The notes beneath the pieces are model-generated. The model had not been told where the DNA came from. It saw nothing but the letters and a program-made list of their open reading frames with translations, and did not search any database. Source: Natribacillus halophilus (GTDB lineage: Bacteria; Bacillota; Bacilli; Bacillales; Marinococcaceae). Taken from it: a DNA stretch of 64,000 nucleotides. The translations under genes were made by a program, and so were the position numbers. The DNA lies in NCBI RefSeq assembly GCF_900100185.1, contig NZ_FNEN01000008.1, forward strand, positions 1 to 64,000, read 5' to 3'. Of this stretch, positions 32,434-40,473 are shown in pieces. Position 1 is the stretch's first letter; each line of letters begins with the position of its first letter.

Positions 32434-32645
32434 AATCCCTCTAAAGCCGAGTGAAACGACCTGAGAGGGATTAGTAGCGCGAGGTGATCCCTCTAAAGCC
32501 AATGGAACCAACTCGAGCGGGATCAGAAACACGGTCTGATCCCTCTAAACCCAATGGAACCAACTCGAGAGGGATCAGAAGCACGCTGTGATCCCCCTAA
32601 AGCCAACGAAGCCAACTCGAGAGGAATCAGAAACGGAGGTGATCT
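32434..32645 (+). repeat. 52-bp tandem repeat array C
   Basis: Four units start at 32434, 32486, 32538 and 32590, each 52 bp apart, with a decayed fifth at about 32641. A typical unit begins GATCCCTCTAAAGCCAATGG and ends its core with ACTCGAGAGGGATCAGAA, so each unit has a 9-bp inverted repeat GATCCCTCT/AGAGGGATC. It lies between the pur promoter region and the 3' end of recQ. The rest of 32317-32433 holds nothing else I can recognise. Confidence 0.95.
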
Positions 32646-32700
32646 GAAGGAATTTCCATGTCCGGACATATTTCGACTTTTAAGAGCGCCCCCGCCCCAT

Positions 32701-34836
32701 CTAATCCGTTCTTGATAAATGTTTTTGTTTCTGAAAATAGGCCTGGATCATAAAGTAGTCGACGTCTTCGGGTAGCTGCTCTTTAATCGGTCTAAGCCTT
32801 TCCGTACCAACTTCTTCAACCGCTTCGGCAATGAGCGGTTCATACTCTGAAGCGATGAATTTGTCCCAGTCAATGTTGAACCCTTCATCTCCGCAACGAA
32901 TGAGGTGCCCTTCAATCGTTCTCTGCGACATGCCGCGTTCTTTTGTAATTTCTTCGATTGAATAACCGTCGGCAAATAGCTGAAAAGTAACACGGTGGCT
33001 AACACCTGTGCTTTTTCTCGAAGAAGCAAGTATGTGATCCGGTTGTTGTCTATTCGGCTTGATATCATTTTCCTCGCAATAGGCAGCGATTTCCTTAATG
33101 AAATCCGAGCCGAACGAGTCCAGCTTGCGTTCCCCAACGCCTTTGATATTTAACATGGTCTGTGAGGTTACCGGCAACTGTGCACACATATCCCGCAACG
33201 TGGCATCGGAAAAAACGACATAAGGGGGAACCTGATCGGCATCCGCGATTGCTTTGCGAAGATTCCGCAAGCGCGTAAACAATTGATCTTCGACTACAAA
33301 TTGTTCTGCCTGAACGTGTTCTTTTTTCCGGACGTCTTGTTTGCCCTGAAGCACCTGGATGGCTGTGTGGCTTAACGTCAGAACCTGATATTGCCCGTTG
33401 GTCGGTGTTAAGTATTGTTCAGCTGCCAAAAAATCAATCAAGTCCATCACTTGTTTTTGCGACTTTTCTTTCATGATGCCGTGGGTTGATAAACTGTCGA
33501 AGCCGAAGGACTGGATTTTTTGATCGGCCGAGCCCGTCAACACCTTGGCGATCATCGTTTTACCAAATCGTTCACGCATCCGTTTGACACAGGAAAACAC
33601 CATTTGCGCTTCACGTGTAATCGTGATGGAGGCGCGATCATCGGTACAGTTGCCACAGGTCTCGCATTTTATAGCATCCGTCTCTCCGAAATAGTTTAAA
33701 AGATACTGTTCAAGGCACGATTCTGCATGGCAATAGCCGATCATCTGTTGCAGCTTTTCATATTCATATTGCTTTCGTTCCGGCGCCATATCCGATTCTT
33801 CTATAAAGAATTTCGGGAGGCGGATGTCCTGGGGCGCAAAAAGAAGTATGCATTCGCTTTGCTCGCCGTCACGTCCGGCGCGCCCGGCTTCCTGATAATA
33901 GGACTCGATATTTTTCGGCATATTATAATGAATGACATAGCGAACGTTGGATTTGTCGATCCCCATCCCGAAAGCATTCGTAGCAACCATCACGGTGATA
34001 TCATCGTAAAGGAACTGCTCCTGATTGTGCGTGCGTTCGTCTTCGGGCATCCCGGCATGGTATTTACCAATGTTATAGCCTTTTGACTTGAACGTTGTAT
34101 ACAAGCGTTCGACTTCCTTGCGCGTACCGGCGTAAACGATGCCCGGTTGTGAAGCGTTTCTATTTATGTAAGATTCAAGAAAGGCGTCACGGTCTTGTCC
34201 CTTGATGACGCGAAAAACAAGATTTTCACGGCGGAAGCCGGCTGTGACCACGTCGTTGTTATCGATGTTCAACAACGCGCAAATGTCACTCGTCACCGTT
34301 GGCGTAGCTGTCGCGGTTAACGCCACAATCAGCGGCTTGATTTCCAGTTGCTTGATCATTTCTGCAATCAGGAGGTAACTTGGCCTAAAGTCATGGCCCC
34401 ATTGCGAAATACAATGAGCCTCGTCAATGGCGACGAGCGAAACCTCGATTTGCCCGAGCCAGTTCATAAAGGCAGGGGATTCCAGGCGCTCCGGTGCGAT
34501 ATAAATGAGTTTATATTCCCCTCGCGCGGCGCCTTGCATACGTTGTCGTATGACTTCAGCAGGCAGGGAGCTGTTGATATATGTTGCGGGAACGCCCTCT
34601 TCTTCAAGGGCATCGACTTGGTCTTTCATTAAGGATATCAATGGAGAAATCACCATGGTAACACCCGGTAATAATAAGGCGGGAATTTGATAGCAGAGCG
34701 ATTTTCCGCCCCCCGTCGGCATGATGCCAACCGTATCCTGTTTTTGCAGGAGAAGCTCAAGGACTTCAGCCTGTCCTTTTCGAAAGGAATCATAACCGAA
34801 AGTGTTTTTCAAAATGGTCCGGGCTTGCTCGATCAT
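32701..34836 (-). CDS. recQ: ATP-dependent DNA helicase RecQ
   Basis: The 711-residue protein has the RecQ architecture: FRKGQAEVLE motif 0, Walker A MPTGGGKSLCYQ, VAIDEAHCISQWGHDFRPSY (motif II), YYQEAGRAGRDGEQS (motif VI). The RQC zinc-binding domain has YCHAESCLEQYLLNYFGE and CETCGNC, followed by an HRDC domain (about residues 515-590). A C-terminal helix-turn-helix extension (TFQLFADGYSIEEITKERGM) is of the kind seen in longer Bacillus RecQ proteins. It unwinds DNA 3' to 5' in recombination and fork repair. AAGGAGAATCC precedes ATG 34836. Confidence 0.97.
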   Translation of the reverse strand: MIEQARTILKNTFGYDSFRKGQAEVLELLLQKQDTVGIMPTGGGKSLCYQIPALLLPGVTMVISPLISLMKDQVDALEEEGVPATYINSSLPAEVIRQRMQGAARGEYKLIYIAPERLESPAFMNWLGQIEVSLVAIDEAHCISQWGHDFRPSYLLIAEMIKQLEIKPLIVALTATATPTVTSDICALLNIDNNDVVTAGFRRENLVFRVIKGQDRDAFLESYINRNASQPGIVYAGTRKEVERLYTTFKSKGYNIGKYHAGMPEDERTHNQEQFLYDDITVMVATNAFGMGIDKSNVRYVIHYNMPKNIESYYQEAGRAGRDGEQSECILLFAPQDIRLPKFFIEESDMAPERKQYEYEKLQQMIGYCHAESCLEQYLLNYFGETDAIKCETCGNCTDDRASITITREAQMVFSCVKRMRERFGKTMIAKVLTGSADQKIQSFGFDSLSTHGIMKEKSQKQVMDLIDFLAAEQYLTPTNGQYQVLTLSHTAIQVLQGKQDVRKKEHVQAEQFVVEDQLFTRLRNLRKAIADADQVPPYVVFSDATLRDMCAQLPVTSQTMLNIKGVGERKLDSFGSDFIKEIAAYCEENDIKPNRQQPDHILASSRKSTGVSHRVTFQLFADGYSIEEITKERGMSQRTIEGHLIRCGDEGFNIDWDKFIASEYEPLIAEAVEEVGTERLRPIKEQLPEDVDYFMIQAYFQKQKHLSRTD

Positions 34837-35057
34837 TTGGATTCTCCTTACCGGGGTTGTTCAAAAATGAAGGATTGAGGAGGGATTTTGCATTGAGTGT
34901 ATTATAGCATAAATGGGTAAATTACCACATTAAATCGGTTCCACTTTTGCAAATTAATACCGGATGAAATCTGGCTTATCACCCTGCATATTTGCACATT
35001 ATTCCCGTTTTGCACGCTATTTCGGTTCGCCTTTTCACATTATTCCAGCGGAATAAA

Positions 35058-35093
35058 GGAAAGCAAACACCCCTTCGCTTCACAAGGGGTGTT
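35058..35093 (-). terminator. Hairpin downstream of the 89-residue ORF
   Basis: AACACCCCTT (35066-35075) pairs perfectly with AAGGGGTGTT (35084-35093). On the minus strand it is followed by TGCTTTCCTTTATT, a modest U-tract, so it likely ends the two-gene transcript of the candidate element. Confidence 0.6.
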
Positions 35094-35135
35094 CGTTCGT
35101 GTATGATGCTTCCTAAAGAGACACTACAGCCGGGT

Positions 35136-35405
35136 TCAAAAGGGAAGGTTTTCATCCGGAATATCCGGAAAAAACAGGGTGCTTTCGTCTAAACGAATGC
35201 GATAAACTTCCGAACAACTAAGGTTAAACCGAACACCTCCGAGGAAGACATGCCATACCGAATCTTTCCAAAGGTTAACTTCATAAAAATGGCCATGAAT
35301 CCGGAGGTCAAACGGCATGCTGAATTGCATCACGTGTGTGTCTTGGTCGACCCGAACGACCCATTGTTCGTCAAAGGGAGACCAAATCATGTATCCGTAT
35401 TCCAT
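35136..35405 (-). CDS. Hypothetical protein, possibly DUF5348-like
   Basis: The 89-residue soluble protein is rich in aromatic residues and predicted beta strands (MIWSPFDEQWVVRVDQDTHV; then LWKDSVWHVFLGGVRF). Its layout resembles small DUF5348-type proteins, but I cannot confirm this. AGGAGGGCGCCTG precedes ATG 35405, a strong ribosome site. It lies downstream of the DUF6431-like gene inside the candidate mobile element and is probably co-transcribed with it. No catalytic motif is visible. Confidence 0.6.
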   Translation of the reverse strand: MEYGYMIWSPFDEQWVVRVDQDTHVMQFSMPFDLRIHGHFYEVNLWKDSVWHVFLGGVRFNLSCSEVYRIRLDESTLFFPDIPDENLPF

Positions 35406-35520
35406 CAGGCGCCCTCCTGTTCAACCACCGATCGCTCCCCCGGGTGTATACGCAAACGTTATGTGGGGTGGCCAAAAATATCATTCGGCTAGATAGCCCT
35501 GCCGAAAGATTGTGATTATG

Positions 35521-36048
35521 TTATACTGGGGGTGCCATAAAATAGCTTGATAAATGACCCTTTGACCTTCTTAGGAAGGTGGATTCTCCAAAATCTCGGA
35601 TCATTGTCAGGTATTTTGTGGCATTTTTATTTTCGCACGGAAAGGAAACGGAAACCCCGTGATCCGTGAAGAAGCTGTGCAACCACTTGAGATGCTTAAG
35701 AAACCGTCGCTTATAAAAGGCCACGAGCTGGCGAAATCCTGACCCTTTTTCCTTTTGGAGAACGGTTGCTATTCGATCGACGACCGTATGTAACGTGTGC
35801 TGGTAATAGGGGATCAAGAAGTCCGGTAAAATAGAGAACGTCTTCTTACAAGACGGACAGCGCAGCCGACAAATCGGGATGTACTCGGCTCCCTCCTCAG
35901 TAATCCCGTAGCGCCAATAAAACCCGTGCCGATGAAGGGTATTAATGGAAGAGCAAGCAGGACAGGAATGAAAGGTGGGGAAATCATTGGCCGGACCTTT
36001 TTCGGCATACGTTTTCAAGTCCGCTCCAAAATCGTGAAACAAAATCAT
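35521..36048 (-). CDS. DUF6431-like zinc-ribbon protein
   Basis: The 175-residue protein has two CxxC knuckles, Cys29-x2-Cys32 (SCPACSS) and Cys64-x2-Cys67 (RCPSCKK), with HRHGFY between them. This resembles the zinc ribbon of many transposases. The sequence CKKTFSILPDFLIPYYQHTL and a basic helical region follow (about 80-130). I recall this pattern as DUF6431, a family seen beside transposition genes in Bacillaceae. No DDE or tyrosine-recombinase catalytic motif is present, so it may be a DNA-binding accessory or a shortened transposase. GGAAGGA lies seven bases before ATG 36048. Confidence 0.7.
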   Translation of the reverse strand: MILFHDFGADLKTYAEKGPANDFPTFHSCPACSSINTLHRHGFYWRYGITEEGAEYIPICRLRCPSCKKTFSILPDFLIPYYQHTLHTVVDRIATVLQKEKGSGFRQLVAFYKRRFLKHLKWLHSFFTDHGVSVSFPCENKNATKYLTMIRDFGESTFLRRSKGHLSSYFMAPPV

Positions 36049-36253
36049 AAAAAAATCCTTCCGAAATAATCTGCTTAAACTTTAGCACATTATTCCAGAA
36101 GAATTCACTTCCCGATCTGAAATAATTTGAAAATATAGTGGGGTTTTGTACGGGAATAATGTGATCGGTTACAACACTACAATATGGACCTTTCAAAACA
36201 CTGGGTCAGTTAAAGTTCGAAAGTTTATATAGGGGAATGTACCAACCATATAT

Positions 36254-36532
36254 TTAATCAGGTATGATTGCATTAGTAACCATTTCCCATTCATAAATCT
36301 CAAAGTCTCTAGCTTTTTCATTTATTAAAGGATCTTCTGTAACCATATTTCGCACTTCTTCTTCTGAATTAGCCATATAAATCACCATTCCTCCGCTTCC
36401 ATCCAAAAACTTGCCATTTGCAAAAACTTTTTTTTCCTTTCGTTTTTGAGACAAAAAATCCAAGTGTTGTTGTCTATACTCCTCACTCTTTTGAGGATCT
36501 AACATTTTTAAAAAAACTACATATGATTTCAT
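36254..36532 (-). CDS. YciI-like protein
   Basis: This 92-residue protein fits the YciI ferredoxin-like fold: MKSYVVFLKMLDPQKSEEYRQQHLDFL, then GKFLDGSGGMVIYMANSEEEV and DPLINEKARDFEIYEW. Conserved His23 and the Asp near residue 44 occupy the usual active-site-like positions. Relatives include muconolactone isomerase-like and dechlorinating enzymes, so a role in the adjacent catabolic pathway is possible. GGGAGG precedes ATG 36532. It is the last gene of the AT-rich cluster running from 43 to 36 kb. Confidence 0.8.
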   Translation of the reverse strand: MKSYVVFLKMLDPQKSEEYRQQHLDFLSQKRKEKKVFANGKFLDGSGGMVIYMANSEEEVRNMVTEDPLINEKARDFEIYEWEMVTNAIIPD

Positions 36533-36611
36533 GAGCTAAACCTCCCTAGTTGTTTGCAGCCTAAACAGTTGTCTCTATAATGATCATTTTAGCCAAAAAA
36601 ATTTCAGGGGT

Positions 36612-37589
36612 TTATGGTTGTAATACAATCTTCACATGGTCCTTATCCTCACTAAAATCTTTCATGGCTTGATCTACCTGGTCCAAAGAATAGGAGGCAG
36701 TAATTAGTGATTTTATATCAAAAACACCTTGAATAACTGGACGCATCAAGTAGGGAACCCATCGTTTCAAATACTCTGGTCCATGGTGCATAACAGCACT
36801 AAATCGAATATCAATAGCATGGTGATGTAGCCGATGTAGATTAACTTTTATAGGCGACATAATATCAGGAATTGAATTCATAATCCCTTCGTCTCGTGTA
36901 AGATCAATGCATATATCGAAATATTCTTCAGTGTAGGGGTTCCAATATCCACAGGAATGATAAGTAACGTCAGCACCATGTCCACTTGTTATTTCGAATA
37001 CTTCTTTACGAACATCATTTACAGTAGAATTAATAGCGATATCTGCTCCGAGTTGTTCAGCTAATTGCAAATGTGCATCTGAATAATCAATAGCAATAAC
37101 TTTATCTGCGCCTCTTTTTTTGAGTCCTTGAACTGCAATTAACCCTTGGTAATTCAACCCTGCCACCAAAACCGTATCACCTAGTTGAACACCACTTTGA
37201 AATACACCATAGACTCCTACACATGTAGGCTCTCCCAAACTAGCAATTTCCATGTCCAATCCATAAGGAATCTTAAATAGATTCTGCTCTTTACCTTTGA
37301 AATATTCGGCGAAGGTGTTGAGAGGACCAAATCCCATTACCTTATCTCCAACGACAAATTCTTTTACTTTCGTACCCACCTCAACAACTTCACCGCCTCC
37401 TTCATGGCCAATATATGCAAAACTAGGAAGGTCATCAGGCATAAACATCCCTGACCATGCTCTCAGATCAGCATCACAAATAGAGGCTTGGGTGGTCTTA
37501 ACTAATACCTCGTCATCTTCTATCACAAGATTTCTGTTGATAGTTTTAAGCTGATGTTTTCCAGCTAAATAAATACTTTTATTTTGCAT
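36612..37589 (-). CDS. Medium-chain (zinc-type) alcohol dehydrogenase family protein
   Basis: From ATG 37589, behind GAAAGGGGATGG, the product has 325 residues. The GroES-like domain shows QASICDADLRAWSGM and YIGHEGGGEVVEVG, the catalytic-zinc region with Cys and His-Glu. The four-cysteine structural zinc loop of typical members is absent. The cofactor site reads VLVAGLNYQGLIAVQGLKK instead of GxGxxG, an unusual variant. Threonine, sorbitol or sugar-acid dehydrogenases are relatives. It overlaps the preceding dehydrogenase gene by eleven bases, so both act in one pathway, substrate unknown. Confidence 0.85.
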   Translation of the reverse strand: MQNKSIYLAGKHQLKTINRNLVIEDDEVLVKTTQASICDADLRAWSGMFMPDDLPSFAYIGHEGGGEVVEVGTKVKEFVVGDKVMGFGPLNTFAEYFKGKEQNLFKIPYGLDMEIASLGEPTCVGVYGVFQSGVQLGDTVLVAGLNYQGLIAVQGLKKRGADKVIAIDYSDAHLQLAEQLGADIAINSTVNDVRKEVFEITSGHGADVTYHSCGYWNPYTEEYFDICIDLTRDEGIMNSIPDIMSPIKVNLHRLHHHAIDIRFSAVMHHGPEYLKRWVPYLMRPVIQGVFDIKSLITASYSLDQVDQAMKDFSEDKDHVKIVLQP

Positions 37590-38508
37590 AGTTCCATCCC
37601 CTTTCAGGATTCTTTGAATCATCCTTAGTTACCAGTAGGTCTCCCAATTCTTCATATATTTTGACTAATGTTGAAGAATCTTCTTGATCAAGATTCTTTG
37701 CATCAGCTAGTTTGTATATTTCTTTACAGGCACTTCCCAAAAAGAGTGGCACTTGCAATTGGTTTCCTGTGTGAATACAAATATCAAGATCTTTCTTTTG
37801 AATATCCAATGAGCTCCGTGGTAAAAAATCTCGTTCCAATATACCTGGAACCTTATCTTCAAACATCCAAGAATTCCCTGCGCTATCTTTCACAACATCG
37901 TAAATCAACTCAGGATCAAGACCACCTTTCACACCTAATGCTAGGGCTTCAGCCATAGCGACAAGATGAATGGAAACAAGGTGTTGATTTACTGCCTTGA
38001 TAGCCTGACCCAATCCGATCTCATCTCCGACTTTGCGAACGTTGCTTCCCACAACATGTAACACTGGTAGACAAAAATCATATAGTTCTTTTTTTCCAGC
38101 TACCATTAATGTCAGGCTTCCTGATTCAGCTCCCTTGACTCCCCCACTAACAGGGGAATCAAGTACCTCTATACCTTTTTTAGAGCAAATACCCTCTATC
38201 TCACGAACTTCATCAGGAGCAATTGTACTTGTAACAATAATTGCACCATCTTCCATCCCTTGCATGATACCATCATTACCAGTTAAACAACTTTCACATT
38301 GCGAAAAGTTTTGCACCATCAAAAAAACAATATGTGCACTTGCTCCAACTTCTCTTGGACTATTAGTTTTTCTTGCCCCATAACGCTCTAGTTCATCCAT
38401 GGGGTGCGGATTAATATCAAACACACTTAACTCATACCCAGCTTCCACTAGGTTTTTTGCCATATTAAATCCGATAGATCCTAGACCCACAACGCCAACT
38501 TTTTGCAT
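37579..38508 (-). CDS. 3-hydroxyisobutyrate dehydrogenase-family oxidoreductase
   Basis: The 309-residue protein has the beta-hydroxyacid dehydrogenase layout. The NAD-binding motif GVVGLGSIGFNMAKNL is at residues 4-19, the substrate site DSPVSGGVKGAESGSLTLMV near 115-135, and the catalytic Lys is in GLGQAIKAVNQHLVSIH near residue 170. Family members oxidise 3-hydroxyisobutyrate, tartronate semialdehyde, L-threonate and similar hydroxyacids. TRAP transporter neighbours suggest a carboxylic acid substrate. TAGAGGTGACTAAG precedes ATG 38508. Confidence 0.92.
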   Translation of the reverse strand: MQKVGVVGLGSIGFNMAKNLVEAGYELSVFDINPHPMDELERYGARKTNSPREVGASAHIVFLMVQNFSQCESCLTGNDGIMQGMEDGAIIVTSTIAPDEVREIEGICSKKGIEVLDSPVSGGVKGAESGSLTLMVAGKKELYDFCLPVLHVVGSNVRKVGDEIGLGQAIKAVNQHLVSIHLVAMAEALALGVKGGLDPELIYDVVKDSAGNSWMFEDKVPGILERDFLPRSSLDIQKKDLDICIHTGNQLQVPLFLGSACKEIYKLADAKNLDQEDSSTLVKIYEELGDLLVTKDDSKNPERGWNYAK

Positions 38509-38570
38509 ATCTTAGTCACCTCTATATATTATGGAGAAATTAACTTCTGAACCCTTGGTAATCGAATATT

Positions 38571-39056
38571 TTATATGGTACTTTTTGGTACAGTTTGAAT
38601 GAATCCTGTTTCACTATCATTTTCACGGCTCAAAATCATATCTTCACCCTCAACAATAATGACCTCCAACGTGTTTAAAACAGTACAATATCCACGCTCA
38701 ATATGCCCCCCAAATACTTTCTGATTTTTATCGACCATTACAGCGTGTAAATGGATAAATATATCGCCGTCTTGATCACAAATTAACCCCTGTCCACTTA
38801 ACAATTCTACAGGACCTTCCACATCCATTTTCCCCGTAAAGCTAGCTCCTGTTTTTGATGTAGGATCTGGTTCAATGCACATAAATTGTGCGTTCTGAAA
38901 ACTACCAATCATACTTGCAATTCCTCCTGCTTTGATTCCGTGTTTCTGACAAGCATCAATTAATCCCTGTACGGCGTCACTACCTGGTAGCACTCGTACA
39001 GCAATCATTCGCTTAGATGTTCCTTCCGTTGACCAAATGCGATTATTCTTTTCCAT
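38571..39056 (-). CDS. PPC/DUF296-domain protein
   Basis: The 161-residue single-domain protein matches PPC (DUF296): RMIAVRVLPGSDAVQGLIDACQ, GIASMIGSFQNAQFM, and DIFIHLHAVMVDKNQKVFGGHIERGYC with the conserved histidines. In plants the domain occurs in AT-hook DNA-binding proteins; in bacteria stand-alone versions form trimers of unclear function and often sit in catabolic clusters. AGAGGAGG precedes ATG 39056. It lies between the SDR and hydroxyacid dehydrogenase genes. Confidence 0.88.
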   Translation of the reverse strand: MEKNNRIWSTEGTSKRMIAVRVLPGSDAVQGLIDACQKHGIKAGGIASMIGSFQNAQFMCIEPDPTSKTGASFTGKMDVEGPVELLSGQGLICDQDGDIFIHLHAVMVDKNQKVFGGHIERGYCTVLNTLEVIIVEGEDMILSRENDSETGFIQTVPKSTI

Positions 39057-39081
39057 TATATTATTCCTCCTCTAAAATTAA

Positions 39082-39843
39082 TTACTTTTGTACTAGACCG
39101 ACTGTTGTAATTCCGCCGTCCACAGCAATTGTTTCTCCCGTAATAAAATTTGATTTAGCTGATGCTAAAAAGAGGACGGTATTGGCAATATCCTCGGGTT
39201 CCCCAATTCTTTGTATAGGAATTGTATTTGCTACCTGCGCTTCATGTTCATCAACCCAAGATGAGCTTAGTCGAGTCCGACATGGTCCCGGAGCAACTAC
39301 ATTTGCTGTAATACCATATTCACCTGATTCTTTGGCTGTCGCTTTCGTAAATCCAACAATTCCTGCCTTACTTGCTGCGTAATGTGAAGTCCCGACAAAT
39401 CCTCCCCCAGACATCGCTGCTATCGAAGAAACATTTACAACCCTTCCAAAATGTTGTTTTTTCATAACTGGCAGTACATGCTTCGTACACAAGTACGGAC
39501 CTCTCAAGTTAACATTTAGCATCAAATTCCAGTCATCAATTGAAATCTTCTCAAGCGGCTCCCTTTGAGTAATTCCCGCACAATTAACTAGAATATCCAC
39601 CCCCCCATATTTATCCAATGATTTCTCAACCATTATCTTTACACTCTCCTCGTCCAATACGTTAACATGGACATAAAACGCTTCTTTGGCTTTTTTCTTC
39701 AATTCTTTTTCAAGTTTCAAACCTTGTTCACGATCTACATCCGCAACAATGATAGTCGAACCTGCGTTAGCTAACTGAATTGCAATTTCCTTCCCTAGAC
39801 CCGAGGCTGCACCAGTGACAACTGCTATTTTCCTTTCCACCAT
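39082..39843 (-). CDS. SDR-family oxidoreductase (FabG-like)
   Basis: This classical 253-residue short-chain dehydrogenase has TGAASGLGKEIA (cofactor), VNCAG, and the catalytic set Ser in NVSSIAAMSGGG, Tyr-x3-Lys in SHYAASKAG, with the PG motif after it and a C-terminal IAVDGGITTVG. It oxidises or reduces a hydroxyl/keto group with NAD(P). GAGGAGG precedes ATG 39843. It follows the TRAP genes in the same direction, so the first step for the imported substrate could be its oxidation here. Confidence 0.92.
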   Translation of the reverse strand: MVERKIAVVTGAASGLGKEIAIQLANAGSTIIVADVDREQGLKLEKELKKKAKEAFYVHVNVLDEESVKIMVEKSLDKYGGVDILVNCAGITQREPLEKISIDDWNLMLNVNLRGPYLCTKHVLPVMKKQHFGRVVNVSSIAAMSGGGFVGTSHYAASKAGIVGFTKATAKESGEYGITANVVAPGPCRTRLSSSWVDEHEAQVANTIPIQRIGEPEDIANTVLFLASAKSNFITGETIAVDGGITTVGLVQK

Positions 39844-39957
39844 TTGTAGTTACCTCCTCTTCGAATGTAATTTTTCATTGTTTATGATAATTCCGCTTCC
39901 AAAACCTCCCTCAATATAATAAGATTTTCTCCAACATACTCGTTGTTCCTCAAAATT

Positions 39958-40443
39958 TCATGGGTTTCTGATGGAAGCTGCCTCTTTTTCTCTTTTTAAA
40001 TCACCAAAGCGAATAAATACTACAGTAATTATTAACAAGCCACATAAGGGTATCGATAAATACCAATAAGAGCGTGGCCACTGTAAAATAGGTGAGGATT
40101 GGAATTGACCTTGTTGAAATAACTCCCATCCCCCAATAATGAATACTAGGCATACAATTATTGCGCTCACTGAAATCACCAATTGTCGCACAAATTTTAT
40201 CCAGACTCTCATTCGGTCTTCATTAAATAGATTGAGTGAAATGTGTTCTTTATCAAAAAACGCAACAGCTGCACCTAAAAAAATCATCCATACAGTTGAA
40301 AATTGAATCACTTCATCAGTCCAAGAAATACTGATCCCAAAGAATCTTGTAATAATACTCAACAACAGTAATACTCCTATAAGAATCAAGAGGATGAGAC
40401 ATATCACCCTAGATCCCTGAATAACCCCTTTTAAAATTTTCAT
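39958..40443 (-). CDS. TRAP transporter small permease (DctQ)
   Basis: The 161-residue protein has four hydrophobic helices and the DctQ landmark SWTDEVIQFSTVWMIFLGAAVAF (conserved WxxE-like region). It pairs with the large permease 40474-41763. TRAP systems import carboxylates or related acids in symport with sodium. TTTGGAGG precedes ATG 40443. Confidence 0.9.
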   Translation of the reverse strand: MKILKGVIQGSRVICLILLILIGVLLLLSIITRFFGISISWTDEVIQFSTVWMIFLGAAVAFFDKEHISLNLFNEDRMRVWIKFVRQLVISVSAIIVCLVFIIGGWELFQQGQFQSSPILQWPRSYWYLSIPLCGLLIITVVFIRFGDLKREKEAASIRNP

Positions 40444-40473
40444 AATGTAACCTCCAAAATATAAAAAGAATAG

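Larger units (their letters stand above)
34994..36166. mobile_element. Candidate small mobile element with repeated end motifs
   Basis: GCACATTATTCCCGT (34994-35008) on the left is repeated inverted on the right (ACGGGAATAATGTGA, 36151-36165). Inner copies of CACATTATTCCAG lie near 35035 and 36086, each continuing into a small palindrome ending GGAAT or GAAT. Weaker relatives occur outside the left copy (TTGCAAATTAATACCGG near 34950, CCACATTAAATCGG near 34930). The segment carries two small genes, one resembling the DUF6431 family. Multiple motif copies at both ends recall transposase-binding sites of Tn7/IS21-type elements. No clear target duplication is visible, so the exact ends are uncertain. 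The gap 34837-35135 contains only these motifs and a hairpin. Confidence 0.5.

Noticed and set aside
32434-32645. CRISPR array
   Set aside because: The period is 52 bp but the whole unit is repeated, linkers are not unique spacers, and no cas gene is in the window.
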